From IMG/VR virus record IMGVR_UViG_3300045258_000151, positions 1 through 42,196 of that record: a stretch of 42,196 nt of DNA; one strand, 5' to 3'. Source of the DNA: a virus. The notes under the pieces were generated by a model. It was given only the letters and a program-made list of their open reading frames with translations, searched no databases and was not told the origin of the DNA. Positions 1 to 5,941 of the stretch are shown here, piece after piece. The first letter of the stretch is position 1, and each line of letters starts with the position of its first letter. The translations under genes were made by a program, and so were the position numbers.

Positions 1-384
1 GCGCGTCAGCCAGTCCATGTACTCGCTCATCTCGGCCACGCTGAGGTCGCGCGTGCTCATGCGCGGCACGATGCGCGGCGGCGCGGCTTTCAACAAGGGC
101 ACTTCCGCATGCGTCCCAAAGCGCACCGCCAAGAGGTCGTAGTGCAGGCGCTCGAGTTCGTGCGCGTCATAGCCGCAATGGTCCGCAATGAGCGGCAAGG
201 CGCGACCCCACAGCCACCGGAGCTGGGCGGCGCTGCGCGTCGCTTTCGCTTTCTCGACCGTGACCGTGACCGACGCGCCGGCATAGGACGGGAACACCTC
301 GAGCAGGCGCGCGACCTGGCCGCGGTCGAGCTGGCCGTCGACCGGCACGACGAGCACGAGCGGCAGGGGCGCGGCCTTCGCCAT
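1..384 (-). CDS. NinB-like recombination protein (C-terminus outside window), allele 1
   Basis: Partial gene, 128 codons visible, running off the left edge. The protein has the order expected of phage NinB-like recombination proteins: an N-terminal beta region, a central WLWGRALPLIADHCGYD segment (about residues 51-67) and a C-terminal LSVAEMSEYMDWL helix. NinB-type proteins bind single-stranded DNA and assist phage recombination, which fits its place downstream of the exonuclease and RecT genes. The ATG at 384 is used here. A GTG at 414 is an alternative, because the sequence just upstream (CAIGED) is conserved in the second copy at 41525-41986. Family call is from pattern memory, moderately sure. 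Confidence 0.6.
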   Translation of the reverse strand, partial: MAKAAPLPLVLVVPVDGQLDRGQVARLLEVFPSYAGASVTVTVEKAKATRSAAQLRWLWGRALPLIADHCGYDAHELERLHYDLLAVRFGTHAEVPLLKAAPPRIVPRMSTRDLSVAEMSEYMDWLTR

Positions 385-415
385 GTCCCCCGTATCTTCG
401 CCGATCGCGCACACG

Positions 416-757
416 CTAGACACCGGCGGCCTCCGCAGCGGTTTCCAGTTCACGCATCCGCGCTTTACTCAATAACACCCCGCGCGGATAGACCGCGAGC
501 CGCGCCGGAGGGGCATCCGTCACATCCACGGTGCCGACTTCGCCCCCAGGATTGCAGCCCAGACGATGCGCTTCGCGCAGGGCCGCCCCCACCCATTCGG
601 CGCCATCCTGCGCCTGCGGGAATCGCAGCGACATGTCAATGAGCGCATCGGCCGCCATCGCCTCGGTCACATCGATCACCGCCACGCCGAGAAACTGCTG
701 CCCCTTCGGCTTCGTGGCGTCACAAAACGACAGCCAGAATGTGCGCGTCTCAGACAT
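416..757 (-). CDS. hypothetical protein, variable cassette gene 2
   Basis: A 113-aa protein starting MSETRTFWLSF. It looks like a compact alpha/beta protein, with a hydrophobic strand FLGVAVIDV, a helix around MAADALIDMSLRF and an acidic C-terminal helix. I do not recognise the family. The start ATG overlaps the stop of the zinc-ribbon gene by 8 nt (ATGTCTGA), so the two are translationally coupled. The gene is missing from the second copy of this locus at the right end of the window, so it is dispensable or exchangeable. Position among recombination genes hints at a DNA-metabolism accessory role; this is inference only. Confidence 0.7.
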   Translation of the reverse strand: MSETRTFWLSFCDATKPKGQQFLGVAVIDVTEAMAADALIDMSLRFPQAQDGAEWVGAALREAHRLGCNPGGEVGTVDVTDAPPARLAVYPRGVLLSKARMRELETAAEAAGV

Positions 758-950
758 GGTCCGCCTCGATCTGTTCGCAGTCGGCCGGGTAGAACACGAG
801 CCCGCAGACGCAGCACTCGACCGGCGCGCGCAGACTCGTCTGCGGGTCGATGCCGACGACGGACCGACACCGGCAACATTCGACACACCGAAGGCCGGCC
901 GTGTCCAACCGACTGCCGACCCCCATCAGACTCAAGATCCGCCTAGACAT
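750..950 (-). CDS. zinc-ribbon small protein, variable cassette gene 1
   Basis: A 66-aa protein with CVECCRCRS (about residues 22-30) and CCVCGLVFYPADC (about residues 45-57), two cysteine clusters typical of a zinc ribbon. It probably binds DNA, RNA or protein, but no function can be assigned. The chosen start at 950 overlaps the exonuclease stop as ATGTCTAG; the same 8-nt overlap style joins it to the next gene. An internal ATG at 926 is the alternative. Like the gene after it, it is absent from the right-end copy of the locus. Confidence 0.65.
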   Translation of the reverse strand: MSRRILSLMGVGSRLDTAGLRCVECCRCRSVVGIDPQTSLRAPVECCVCGLVFYPADCEQIEADHV

Positions 951-1614
951 GCGCCGCTTCCCGCAACGTCCCGCCCAGGTTCGCCATCGTCCGCACAGCG
1001 GCCAATTCTGTGTCGACTTCCGACAAGAACGCACGCAGCAGCCGGTCATAGGTGGGCAAATCCGCCTCCGCCGCCGTATAGCGCGTCACGAACAGTTGCA
1101 ACTCGGGGGGAAACCTCGGGTCATAGGACACGAAGTCCACCCACGGCAACCCCGAGACATACAGCGCATGGCGGAGCTGCGGCACGTAGGCCGACGGCAC
1201 GCCGCCTTTGCGCCAGTAAGAAAAATGCGTCGTCTGACGGGGGCACTTCACTTCCAAAATCCCCTCGTAGGCGCCAATCACGCCATCCGGGGAACAGCCC
1301 GCGGCGACGTCCGTGCGTTCGAGGAAGCCCACGCGTTGCACCAGTGTGCCCGTCTGGGCTTCATAGGCGGCGATGGCCTCGGGTTCCATGTCCGTGCCAC
1401 GCTGCATGTCGACACTAACGAAACCCGGCTCGATCTGCTGCCCCGTGACCTGCTCGACGACGAGGGCTTCTCGGAGCCCACGACGCCCCGCGGCTTCCCC
1501 ACTTTTCACGCTCGCCAGCATGTCGGCGGCCACGCTGCCCGTGACCTTGCCCCGGCGCACGGCGAACCACTCGGCCGTCCGTTGCTCACAGTCGTGGACG
1601 CGGACGTTACGCAC
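943..1614 (-). CDS. YqaJ/lambda-exo-type viral recombinase exonuclease
   Basis: A 223-aa 5'-3' double-strand exonuclease of the YqaJ family, which resects DNA ends and hands single strands to the RecT/Bet annealase encoded just upstream in the operon. Visible motifs: RRGKVTGS (about residues 20-27, DNA-binding/active-site entry), RGTDMEPEAIAAYE (about 71-84, catalytic Glu), and the PD-(D/E)XK core CSPDG...GILEVKCP (about 107-126). Length matches phage exonucleases of this family. The start is GTG at 1614, overlapping the HNH stop by 8 nt (GTGCGTAA). The homologous 3' end reappears at 42024-42196. Confidence 0.9.
   Translation of the reverse strand: MRNVRVHDCEQRTAEWFAVRRGKVTGSVAADMLASVKSGEAAGRRGLREALVVEQVTGQQIEPGFVSVDMQRGTDMEPEAIAAYEAQTGTLVQRVGFLERTDVAAGCSPDGVIGAYEGILEVKCPRQTTHFSYWRKGGVPSAYVPQLRHALYVSGLPWVDFVSYDPRFPPELQLFVTRYTAAEADLPTYDRLLRAFLSEVDTELAAVRTMANLGGTLREAAHV
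989..1115. repeat. 127-bp exact repeat, copy 1
   Basis: Identical base for base to 42070-42196, the end of the window. The bases just before (988 C against 42069 G) differ. Read as an assembly overlap marking genome circularity. Confidence 0.9.
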
Positions 1615-2257
1615 GGGTCACCGCCAGTCGAATCGCCTGCTCATCCGACCATCCCCGACGCACCAACCCGCGCAGCCGCTCATACGAACAGCCAATGGCG
1701 CGACTCCACTCAGTCAGGGTTTTTGTTTCCCCGTCACAGGTCAGCCGGTGGTTGTTCCGCCGGTTGTTCTGCTGTTCACGAGCGGTCGCCCACCGACAGT
1801 TCTCCGGCGCGTAGGGGCCGTCGTTGTTGAGGCGGTCAATCGAGTGCTGGGCACTTGGTCTCGGCCCCATGTCGGCCAGAAACGCCGCGTAGTCATGCCG
1901 CCAGCGGTCGCAGACCGTAATCCCACGAGCCCCATACCGCGCATAACTGCGATGCGATGGATTGACACACCGCAAGACCATCTGATGCCACACCGTATAT
2001 TCCGGCGTCCGTCCGTAATGGCGCGTGGCCCCATGCGTCACGACCGGCCCGAGTTGTCGTGCTTCCCTTGCGCGGCACCCACACGAGACCGTGCCGGCGC
2101 GCAGCGCGCTACCCAGCACATCCTTCTGCACGCCACAGTCGCACTGACACCGCCAGAACCATTGCCCGTGCCAGACCAGTTCGCCGGTCGTGACCAGACG
2201 CCCGATCCGCGTGCCGGCCGGAATCTGGATTAACCGCGTGCGTGAGTGGTGATACAT
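1607..2257 (-). CDS. HNH homing-type endonuclease (1 of 7)
   Basis: A 216-aa protein of the common phage HNH family. It has an N-terminal zinc-binding half with CQCDCG and SCGCR (about residues 38-60), a central GATRHYGRTPEY and ARYGARGITVCDRW nuclease core (about 76-119), the SIDRLNNDGPYAPENCRWAT signature (about 139-158) and a C-terminal helix-turn-helix. Such enzymes cut DNA and spread themselves. It sits between recT and the exonuclease, which normally adjoin, so it is probably an insertion that kept the operon intact. Start ATG at 2257 overlaps the RecT stop (TGATG). Confidence 0.9.
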   Translation of the reverse strand: MYHHSRTRLIQIPAGTRIGRLVTTGELVWHGQWFWRCQCDCGVQKDVLGSALRAGTVSCGCRAREARQLGPVVTHGATRHYGRTPEYTVWHQMVLRCVNPSHRSYARYGARGITVCDRWRHDYAAFLADMGPRPSAQHSIDRLNNDGPYAPENCRWATAREQQNNRRNNHRLTCDGETKTLTEWSRAIGCSYERLRGLVRRGWSDEQAIRLAVTRA

Positions 2258-3045
2258 CACTCAGGCTCCCGCACCGCCGCCGCTTTGGTTTTCATGGCCT
2301 GCCATTCAGCCGCCCAATATTTGCTCATATAGGCACGATGATCTTTTCTCGAGGCCGCCCACGCGGTCTGCAGAACATGCGTGCCTTCATCGGCGGCCGC
2401 TTGCATGTCCAAGCACCATTCGCGCCATCCTTTCGGGGGTTCTGGCGGCTCCGGCACGTCATCCGGCGTGGCCTCGACGACCGTCACGCCGTTGGTCGGC
2501 GCGTCGGCCTGCGCCATCTCGTCGGCCGTGTAGAGGCCGCTCAACTCCTGCGGAAACGCGCGCCGCAGCGCTAAGGCCTCGGCGACTTTGCCGATCATGA
2601 GTTCCGGCATTTTCTTCCACAGGTTGTCGCCGGCATAACTCGCAAACCGCGCGACGGCCCACAAGGGCTCGGCGAAGTCCTTGCGGAGCACGGCGACTTT
2701 CGACGCCGCCGGCGCGGTCGGCGCCACCCACACGTCAAGCCAGACGCCGTCCGGCCCGCACCAGAGCGGCCCGAGCTGGCCGGCATAGAGGCCCGTCCGC
2801 TCGGCGATGAGCCGATAGCCGTCGATGCTGGTCTGAATCGTCATCCGCCCGCCGCGCTTGATGGCGTAAATCTGGCGCGTGAGCGGGTCCAGGCCCGTGC
2901 GCTTGCACTGGTGCAAGAACAAGGCAAGCTCGGCGTCGTCCAGGTCGCGGCCGATCGTGCGCTTGATGAGCGCGACGTGGTCGGCGGTGAGCGCCTGGGC
3001 CGTCGGGGGTCGGTCGGTCACTTGTGCTATCGTTTGCGTGGCCAT
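2257..3045 (-). CDS. RecT/Bet-family single-strand annealing protein
   Basis: A 262-aa phage recombination protein Bet. Diagnostic stretches are [20 protein letters not shown] (about residues 40-59), [20 protein letters not shown] (about 59-78) and a late helix [17 protein letters not shown] (about 149-165), all typical of the RecT family. It anneals complementary single strands made by the exonuclease encoded two genes later; together they form a Red-like recombination pair. A strong ribosome site AAGGAG lies just before the ATG, right after a 9-bp GC hairpin (3062-3083). The C-terminal tail is tryptophan-rich and probably contacts partner proteins. Confidence 0.93.
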   Translation of the reverse strand: MATQTIAQVTDRPPTAQALTADHVALIKRTIGRDLDDAELALFLHQCKRTGLDPLTRQIYAIKRGGRMTIQTSIDGYRLIAERTGLYAGQLGPLWCGPDGVWLDVWVAPTAPAASKVAVLRKDFAEPLWAVARFASYAGDNLWKKMPELMIGKVAEALALRRAFPQELSGLYTADEMAQADAPTNGVTVVEATPDDVPEPPEPPKGWREWCLDMQAAADEGTHVLQTAWAASRKDHRAYMSKYWAAEWQAMKTKAAAVREPE

Positions 3046-3061
3046 TGCGTTACTTCTCCTT

Positions 3062-3083
3062 GGGGACGGTCCGCACCGTCCCC
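3062..3083. terminator. GC hairpin with T-run on + strand, before recT
   Basis: Perfect 9-bp stem (GGGGACGGT / ACCGTCCCC) with a 4-nt loop. On the + strand it is followed by GTTTTTATTT, the form of an intrinsic terminator that would stop rightward or antisense transcription. On the minus strand it sits between the stop of the 117-aa gene (3088) and the AAGGAG site of recT, so it may instead shape recT mRNA stability or translation. Confidence 0.6.
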
Positions 3084-3087
3084 GTTT

Positions 3088-3441
3088 TTATTTCCGGTAG
3101 TAACCTGGCACGGCCGCAGCACCCAGGCTGAACAGCCGTCCCGTGAACTCGTCAATCGCCTGCCGCGCGATCGTCGCGTCGTGCCCGCGCAGGTCGCCGT
3201 CATCCGCATCGGCGATGTCGGCGATGATCTGCTGCGTGAGCTTCGGCAGCGTGTCGAACACACACAAGCGATACGCCACGGCGGCCATCAGCCGCGTGCG
3301 CGTCGTCACCTGGGGCTGCTCGGCCAGCGCGTGGCCGACGTTGTGAATGAGCGCCTGCTGCAGCCATTCGGCCGCGTGCGCGAGCGCGGCGGCGGTCGGG
3401 GTCGTCTCAGGGGTCGTGTCGGTCGCTACTAAGGTCGTCAT
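3088..3441 (-). CDS. hypothetical protein, first gene of recombination operon
   Basis: A 117-aa, mostly alpha-helical, soluble protein beginning MTTLVATDTTPETTP, with a Thr/Pro-rich disordered start and a helical body (AAEWLQQALIHNVGHALAEQ). I do not recognise the family. It is the first gene after a well-formed leftward promoter (TTGACA, 18-nt spacer, TAGAGT) whose spacer holds a palindrome, and has a purine-rich ribosome site (GGAAAGGACGG) about 6 nt before its ATG, unlike the many leaderless genes in this genome. Position suggests a role with RecT and the exonuclease, but that is only inferred. Confidence 0.75.
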   Translation of the reverse strand: MTTLVATDTTPETTPTAAALAHAAEWLQQALIHNVGHALAEQPQVTTRTRLMAAVAYRLCVFDTLPKLTQQIIADIADADDGDLRGHDATIARQAIDEFTGRLFSLGAAAVPGYYRK

Positions 3442-3462
3442 GTGTTCCGTCCTTTCCCGACT

Positions 3463-3492
3463 ACTCTAAACCGGAGCGCTCCGCTTTGTCAA
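3463..3492 (-). promoter_or_regulatory. leftward promoter for the 3441-1 operon
   Basis: Minus-strand -35 TTGACA (3487-3492) and -10 TAGAGT (3463-3468) separated by 18 nt. The spacer carries the perfect palindrome CGGAGCGCTCCG (3472-3483), so a bound dimer would block RNA polymerase. Confidence 0.7.
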
Positions 3493-3525
3493 GCGCTCTG
3501 GTTTGTATTCGCCGCAGCGCTGCGG
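3472..3525. promoter_or_regulatory. three AGCGCT-cored operator sites between divergent promoters
   Basis: Three sites share the self-complementary core AGCGCT: CGGAGCGCTCCG (3472-3483), AAGCGCTCTG (3491-3500) and CCGCAGCGCTGCGG (3512-3525). The first lies in the spacer of the leftward promoter, the second touches its -35 box, the third ends one base before the rightward -10 box. This is the layout of a multi-operator switch read by one dimeric regulator. Which protein binds is unknown; the HTH protein at 5482-5817 is a candidate. Confidence 0.6.
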
Positions 3526-3526
3526 T

Positions 3527-3532
3527 TATACT
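3527..3532 (+). promoter_or_regulatory. -10 box TATACT, leaderless start for 3539 gene
   Basis: TATACT ends 6 nt before the GTG start at 3539, so transcription should begin at or next to the start codon. No convincing -35 box is visible (best TTGTAT at 3503-3508). Confidence 0.5.
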
Positions 3533-3538
3533 CGGCCC

Positions 3539-3670
3539 GTGGCGAAAAACCCCCATGCCGTCGCGCTCGGCCGCAAAGGCGGACGCGCGAAGACGGACGC
3601 GCAAAACGCCGCGCGACGCGCCAACGGCAAAAAAGGCGGCCGGCCGCGCAAGACCGCGCCGTCAAAATAA
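3539..3670 (+). CDS. small basic AVALGRKGG protein
   Basis: A 43-aa, strongly basic protein with GTG start: opens AKNPHAVALGRKGG and ends in GKKGGRPRK. It is a paralogue of the 46-aa protein at 40560-40700, which begins with the same AKNPHAVALGR. Repeated KGG-type motifs and charge suggest nucleic-acid binding. The start is supported by the shared N-terminus and by the -10 box 6 nt upstream. It is transcribed against the early operon and ends 10 nt from the convergent 3681-3881 gene. Confidence 0.7.
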   Translation: MAKNPHAVALGRKGGRAKTDAQNAARRANGKKGGRPRKTAPSK

Positions 3671-3680
3671 GCCCGCCCCG

Positions 3681-3881
3681 TCATCGCGTCCCCTTCGTCC
3701 CCGCCCGCGCTTGCGCGAGCGCCCGCTGCTGCGCGTCCAGTTCCCGCGCCCGACGCGCCGCCAGACTCGGCTTCGAGCTGTCATAGCCGCGAAACGAATA
3801 CCGATAACCCGTCGGTTGCCACGCCGGATCGGCGTGCCGTTCGCGCCAGCGGCGAATCAGCCGGCGTATCCAGAGCCTCAT
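3681..3881 (-). CDS. small basic hypothetical protein
   Basis: A 66-aa arginine-rich protein starting MRLWIRRLIRRWRERH and ending in a helical, alanine-rich stretch. Its ATG overlaps the stop of the preceding gene (ATGA at 3878-3881), so it is the last gene of the early replication operon that begins at 5817. No family recognised. The charge suggests nucleic-acid or membrane-surface contact, without firm evidence. Confidence 0.6.
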   Translation of the reverse strand: MRLWIRRLIRRWRERHADPAWQPTGYRYSFRGYDSSKPSLAARRARELDAQQRALAQARAGTKGTR

Positions 3882-4504
3882 CGCCGTCCGCTCTCCACGA
3901 GCGCGAGGCGGCGACGTTCGACCTCGGCCAGCACGGCCGCTGTGTGATCCGGCGCCGCCAATGTGGGGGCCGCCGGCAGGCCGTCGAGCGGCCCGATGTG
4001 CGCGGGCGGTTGGTCACGGTGCAGGCCCGGCAAGATCACGGGGTCCGCGGGCCGGCGGGCCACGATGACCGGAAAAAGCGCGAGAAACGTCTGCCGACGA
4101 ATGGCCCAGCCAGGGCTGTCGGTGTCATACCGGCACGCCTCGGCCCACGACCCGAAGACTTGCCGCACGGTCTCGCCGAACGCGGCATCGGCGAAGGCCG
4201 CGCCGCGATACGCACCAATGCGCCGAATCTCGGCCTCGAGTCGCCCCCAGGCCGCATGCGCGAGCGCGTGGACATCGACCGGCGGCGCCAGCACCCCGAG
4301 TAAATCCGACAGGCGCGGAAAAAATGGCGACTGCCGCATCCACATCCGGGCCGCGGCTTCCAGCGCCTCCGGCGAATAGGACGCGAGCCCGTCCAGGTAA
4401 ACGGCGAGCTGCGTCTCGTTGAGCGGGTAGTTCTGACCATCGCGCGTGGCGTAGAACGCCTGCAACACGCGAAGGGTGACGCGAACGGCGGCGGCGGGCG
4501 TCAT
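3878..4504 (-). CDS. putative replicative-helicase loader-like protein
   Basis: A 208-aa protein encoded directly after a DUF1376-type replication protein with an ATGA overlap. The N-terminal region (AFYATRDGQNYPLNETQLAVYLDGLA; SPFFPRLSDLLGVLA, about residues 16-75) resembles small phage helicase-loader/G39P-like proteins that measure host-helicase recruitment at the origin. The C-terminal half is Pro/Ala-rich and variable. No ATP-binding motif is visible, so it is not a DnaC-type ATPase. The assignment rests on gene order and general helical pattern, so it is tentative. Confidence 0.5.
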   Translation of the reverse strand: MTPAAAVRVTLRVLQAFYATRDGQNYPLNETQLAVYLDGLASYSPEALEAAARMWMRQSPFFPRLSDLLGVLAPPVDVHALAHAAWGRLEAEIRRIGAYRGAAFADAAFGETVRQVFGSWAEACRYDTDSPGWAIRRQTFLALFPVIVARRPADPVILPGLHRDQPPAHIGPLDGLPAAPTLAAPDHTAAVLAEVERRRLALVESGRR

Positions 4505-5280
4505 GGTTTGCTCCTGGCGAGCACGCGGTCCCAGGCGAGATCGGTGGGGTCCGGCATCTCAAAGGGCTCGTCTTCCCACTGCCGGCCGTTGAGCCAGGTG
4601 GCCGGATGCGGCACGAACCGGCCGCCGTCTTTCAGCCAGCCCGGCTGCTGACACTGCCACTCGAGCGCGCGGGTCATGCGGTCGACGAGCACGGCATCGA
4701 CGGCGAGTTTCTGCCACGCCTTCCACGCCTCGGCTTTTGAGACCTTCCGCGGATAGGCGGTCCAGAAGCGGGCAAAGAGCGGGTCGGTCACACGCCCCGG
4801 CGCAGCCGGGGTCTGTGTCTTGATCTTTGGAGTAGGAGATGGATCAGGAATAGGAATAGGAATAGGAGTAGGAGGGGTTATCTGGGGCTTTTGATTCGGC
4901 AAACCCGGGGCTTTAGCCGGGGCTTTTTGCGGACGGCCGCCGAGTATCCCTTTGGCGCGCTGTCGCGCGACGAAGTCGTCCCGCTCGACGCGCGTGCGCT
5001 CGAGCCGCAGATTGATCCAGCCGTCCGGCGTGCGCTGCCATTTCGCACGCACTTCGGCCCAAATCTCGGCAAACGGCGGATCGGTAGGGCTCAGATGCAT
5101 CGCCTTCCACATCGCGGCTTCGTTGTCTGGAATCGGGCCGACTTCCCACGCACTGCACAACATGCTGATATAGGCCCCGACGGCGGCACGACTCATCAAC
5201 ATCGTCCCAGTCAAAAAATCGCCGGTGAAAAACGGCAAACTCGGCCGGCGAACCATCCGTAGCTCCGCGACGGCGCTCAC
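4501..5280 (-). CDS. DUF1376-type phage replication protein
   Basis: A 259-aa protein with an N-terminal DUF1376 domain (PSLPFFTGDFLTGTMLMS, about residues 12-29, continuing GAYISMLCSAWEVG) and a C-terminal segment typical of phage O-like replication proteins (FWTAYPRKVSKAEAWKAWQKL in two overlapping parts, then PHPATWLNGRQWEDE). The two are joined by a Pro/Ile repeat linker coded by a hexamer repeat (about 4838-4875). It probably initiates phage DNA replication together with the next gene. Start GTG at 5280 overlaps the upstream stop as GTGA; ATG at 5256 is the alternative. Confidence 0.75.
   Translation of the reverse strand: MSAVAELRMVRRPSLPFFTGDFLTGTMLMSRAAVGAYISMLCSAWEVGPIPDNEAAMWKAMHLSPTDPPFAEIWAEVRAKWQRTPDGWINLRLERTRVERDDFVARQRAKGILGGRPQKAPAKAPGLPNQKPQITPPTPIPIPIPDPSPTPKIKTQTPAAPGRVTDPLFARFWTAYPRKVSKAEAWKAWQKLAVDAVLVDRMTRALEWQCQQPGWLKDGGRFVPHPATWLNGRQWEDEPFEMPDPTDLAWDRVLARSKP
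4838..4877. repeat. GGAATA hexamer microsatellite
   Basis: Imperfect tandem copies of the hexamer GGAATA inside the DUF1376-type gene, coding alternating proline and isoleucine in the inter-domain linker. Length could vary by slippage without a frameshift, since each unit is two codons. Confidence 0.7.
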
Positions 5281-5495
5281 CCCGCGATCCGATGCGTCTG
5301 GCGCGTCCCGACTCGTCGGCCTTCGGTCCACCACAGGCGCAGCCGGTCGCGGCTCCAGCGCGCCGGTTGCGTCAGGTCGGGCGATGGAAACTTGCCGGCC
5401 TGCACGGCGCGATAGAGCGCATTGAGCGAGCGATACTGAAAAATCTCCATCACGAGGGCGCGGGTGATCACATCGGGCGCGTCATCGAGTCGCAT
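5277..5495 (-). CDS. AlpA/Xis-like helix-turn-helix protein
   Basis: A 72-aa protein. The pattern MEIFQYRSLNALYRAVQAGK followed by FPSPDLTQPARWSRDRLRLWW is that of small winged-helix regulators of the AlpA/excisionase kind: recognition helix, gly-lys turn, wing, and the final W-containing strand. It overlaps the upstream regulator by 14-19 nt and the downstream replication gene by a GTGA, so it is a core member of the early operon. It may act as a transcription regulator of early genes; an excisionase role is less likely since a second Xis-like HTH lies beside the integrase. Confidence 0.65.
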   Translation of the reverse strand: MRLDDAPDVITRALVMEIFQYRSLNALYRAVQAGKFPSPDLTQPARWSRDRLRLWWTEGRRVGTRQTHRIAG

Positions 5496-5817
5496 GGGCG
5501 TCTCCTGGCGGGTAGGCGCTGGGGAGCGACTGGTCGGGCGCCGGCTCAGGCGGCGGGGGCGCGATCACCGGCTTGGCGCGCGGCGGCGCAGCCCCGGTCA
5601 GGTACCCCCGTTTATCGCGTGGGAAGGGGGTCAGGTCGATGCCGGTGACCCGTCGAAACTTGCGGATAAACGGGGGGGTCAGGGCGCGATACCCGTTGAC
5701 CACCCCGGAGATTAAGGCACCGGAATATTCCATCTCGCGCGCCAGCCAGGCCTGGGGCTTGCCGCGCTTGGCCAGAAACGCACGCATTGCACGCCGGGGC
5801 GCATCCCTGTTCGTCAT
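5482..5817 (-). CDS. Cro/CI-type HTH regulator, first gene of early operon
   Basis: A 111-aa protein with an HTH_3 domain (MRAFLAKRGKPQAWLARE, then YSGALISGVVNGYRALTPPF, about residues 11-50) and a Pro-rich tail. No peptidase domain, so it is a Cro-like repressor or activator rather than a LexA-type CI. It is encoded leaderless: the best promoter of the genome (TTGACA-17-TATAAA) ends 6 nt before its ATG. It faces the HTH gene at 5942 across a 124-bp region full of palindromes, the usual shape of a lysis-lysogeny switch. Confidence 0.8.
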   Translation of the reverse strand: MTNRDAPRRAMRAFLAKRGKPQAWLAREMEYSGALISGVVNGYRALTPPFIRKFRRVTGIDLTPFPRDKRGYLTGAAPPRAKPVIAPPPPEPAPDQSLPSAYPPGDAHATR

Positions 5818-5823
5818 AGGGCA

Positions 5824-5852
5824 TTTATAAGTCAGCGGCGTTGCCTTGTCAA
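5824..5852 (-). promoter_or_regulatory. early leftward promoter (consensus sigma70-like)
   Basis: -35 TTGACA at 5847-5852 (perfect), 17-nt spacer, -10 TATAAA at 5824-5829. Only 6 nt separate the -10 box from the ATG at 5817, predicting a leaderless transcript of the early operon. Confidence 0.8.
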
Positions 5853-5862
5853 CCTAGAAATA

Positions 5863-5920
5863 TCCCATCGGGAAACCGCATCCACCGTTGGTGGATTTCT
5901 TCACTTGACGGTTATGTGAA
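5863..5920. promoter_or_regulatory. candidate operators of the lysogeny switch
   Basis: Three inverted repeats lie between the divergent promoters: TCCCATCGGGA (5863-5873), ATCCACC-GTT-GGTGGAT (5880-5896, perfect 7-bp arms) and TTCAC/GTGAA (5900-5904 and 5916-5920), the last flanking the -35 box of the rightward promoter. They differ in sequence, so more than one regulator may bind. Confidence 0.5.
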
Positions 5921-5933
5921 AAAGATTTACAAC
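5905..5933 (+). promoter_or_regulatory. rightward promoter for integration module
   Basis: -35 TTGACG (5905-5910), 17-nt spacer, -10 TACAAC (5928-5933), then 8 nt to the ATG at 5942. Again a leaderless arrangement. Confidence 0.65.
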
Positions 5934-5941
5934 TAAGACTC

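Noticed and set aside
109-642. Long + strand open frames at 109-642, 531-1418, 850-1830 and 1373-2233
   Set aside because: They lie antisense to well-recognised minus-strand genes (NinB-like, exonuclease, HNH). Products are Arg/Pro/His-rich low-complexity, typical of shadows in GC-rich DNA.
4838-4877. CRISPR array from short repeats
   Set aside because: Repeats are contiguous hexamers without spacers, within a coding region.
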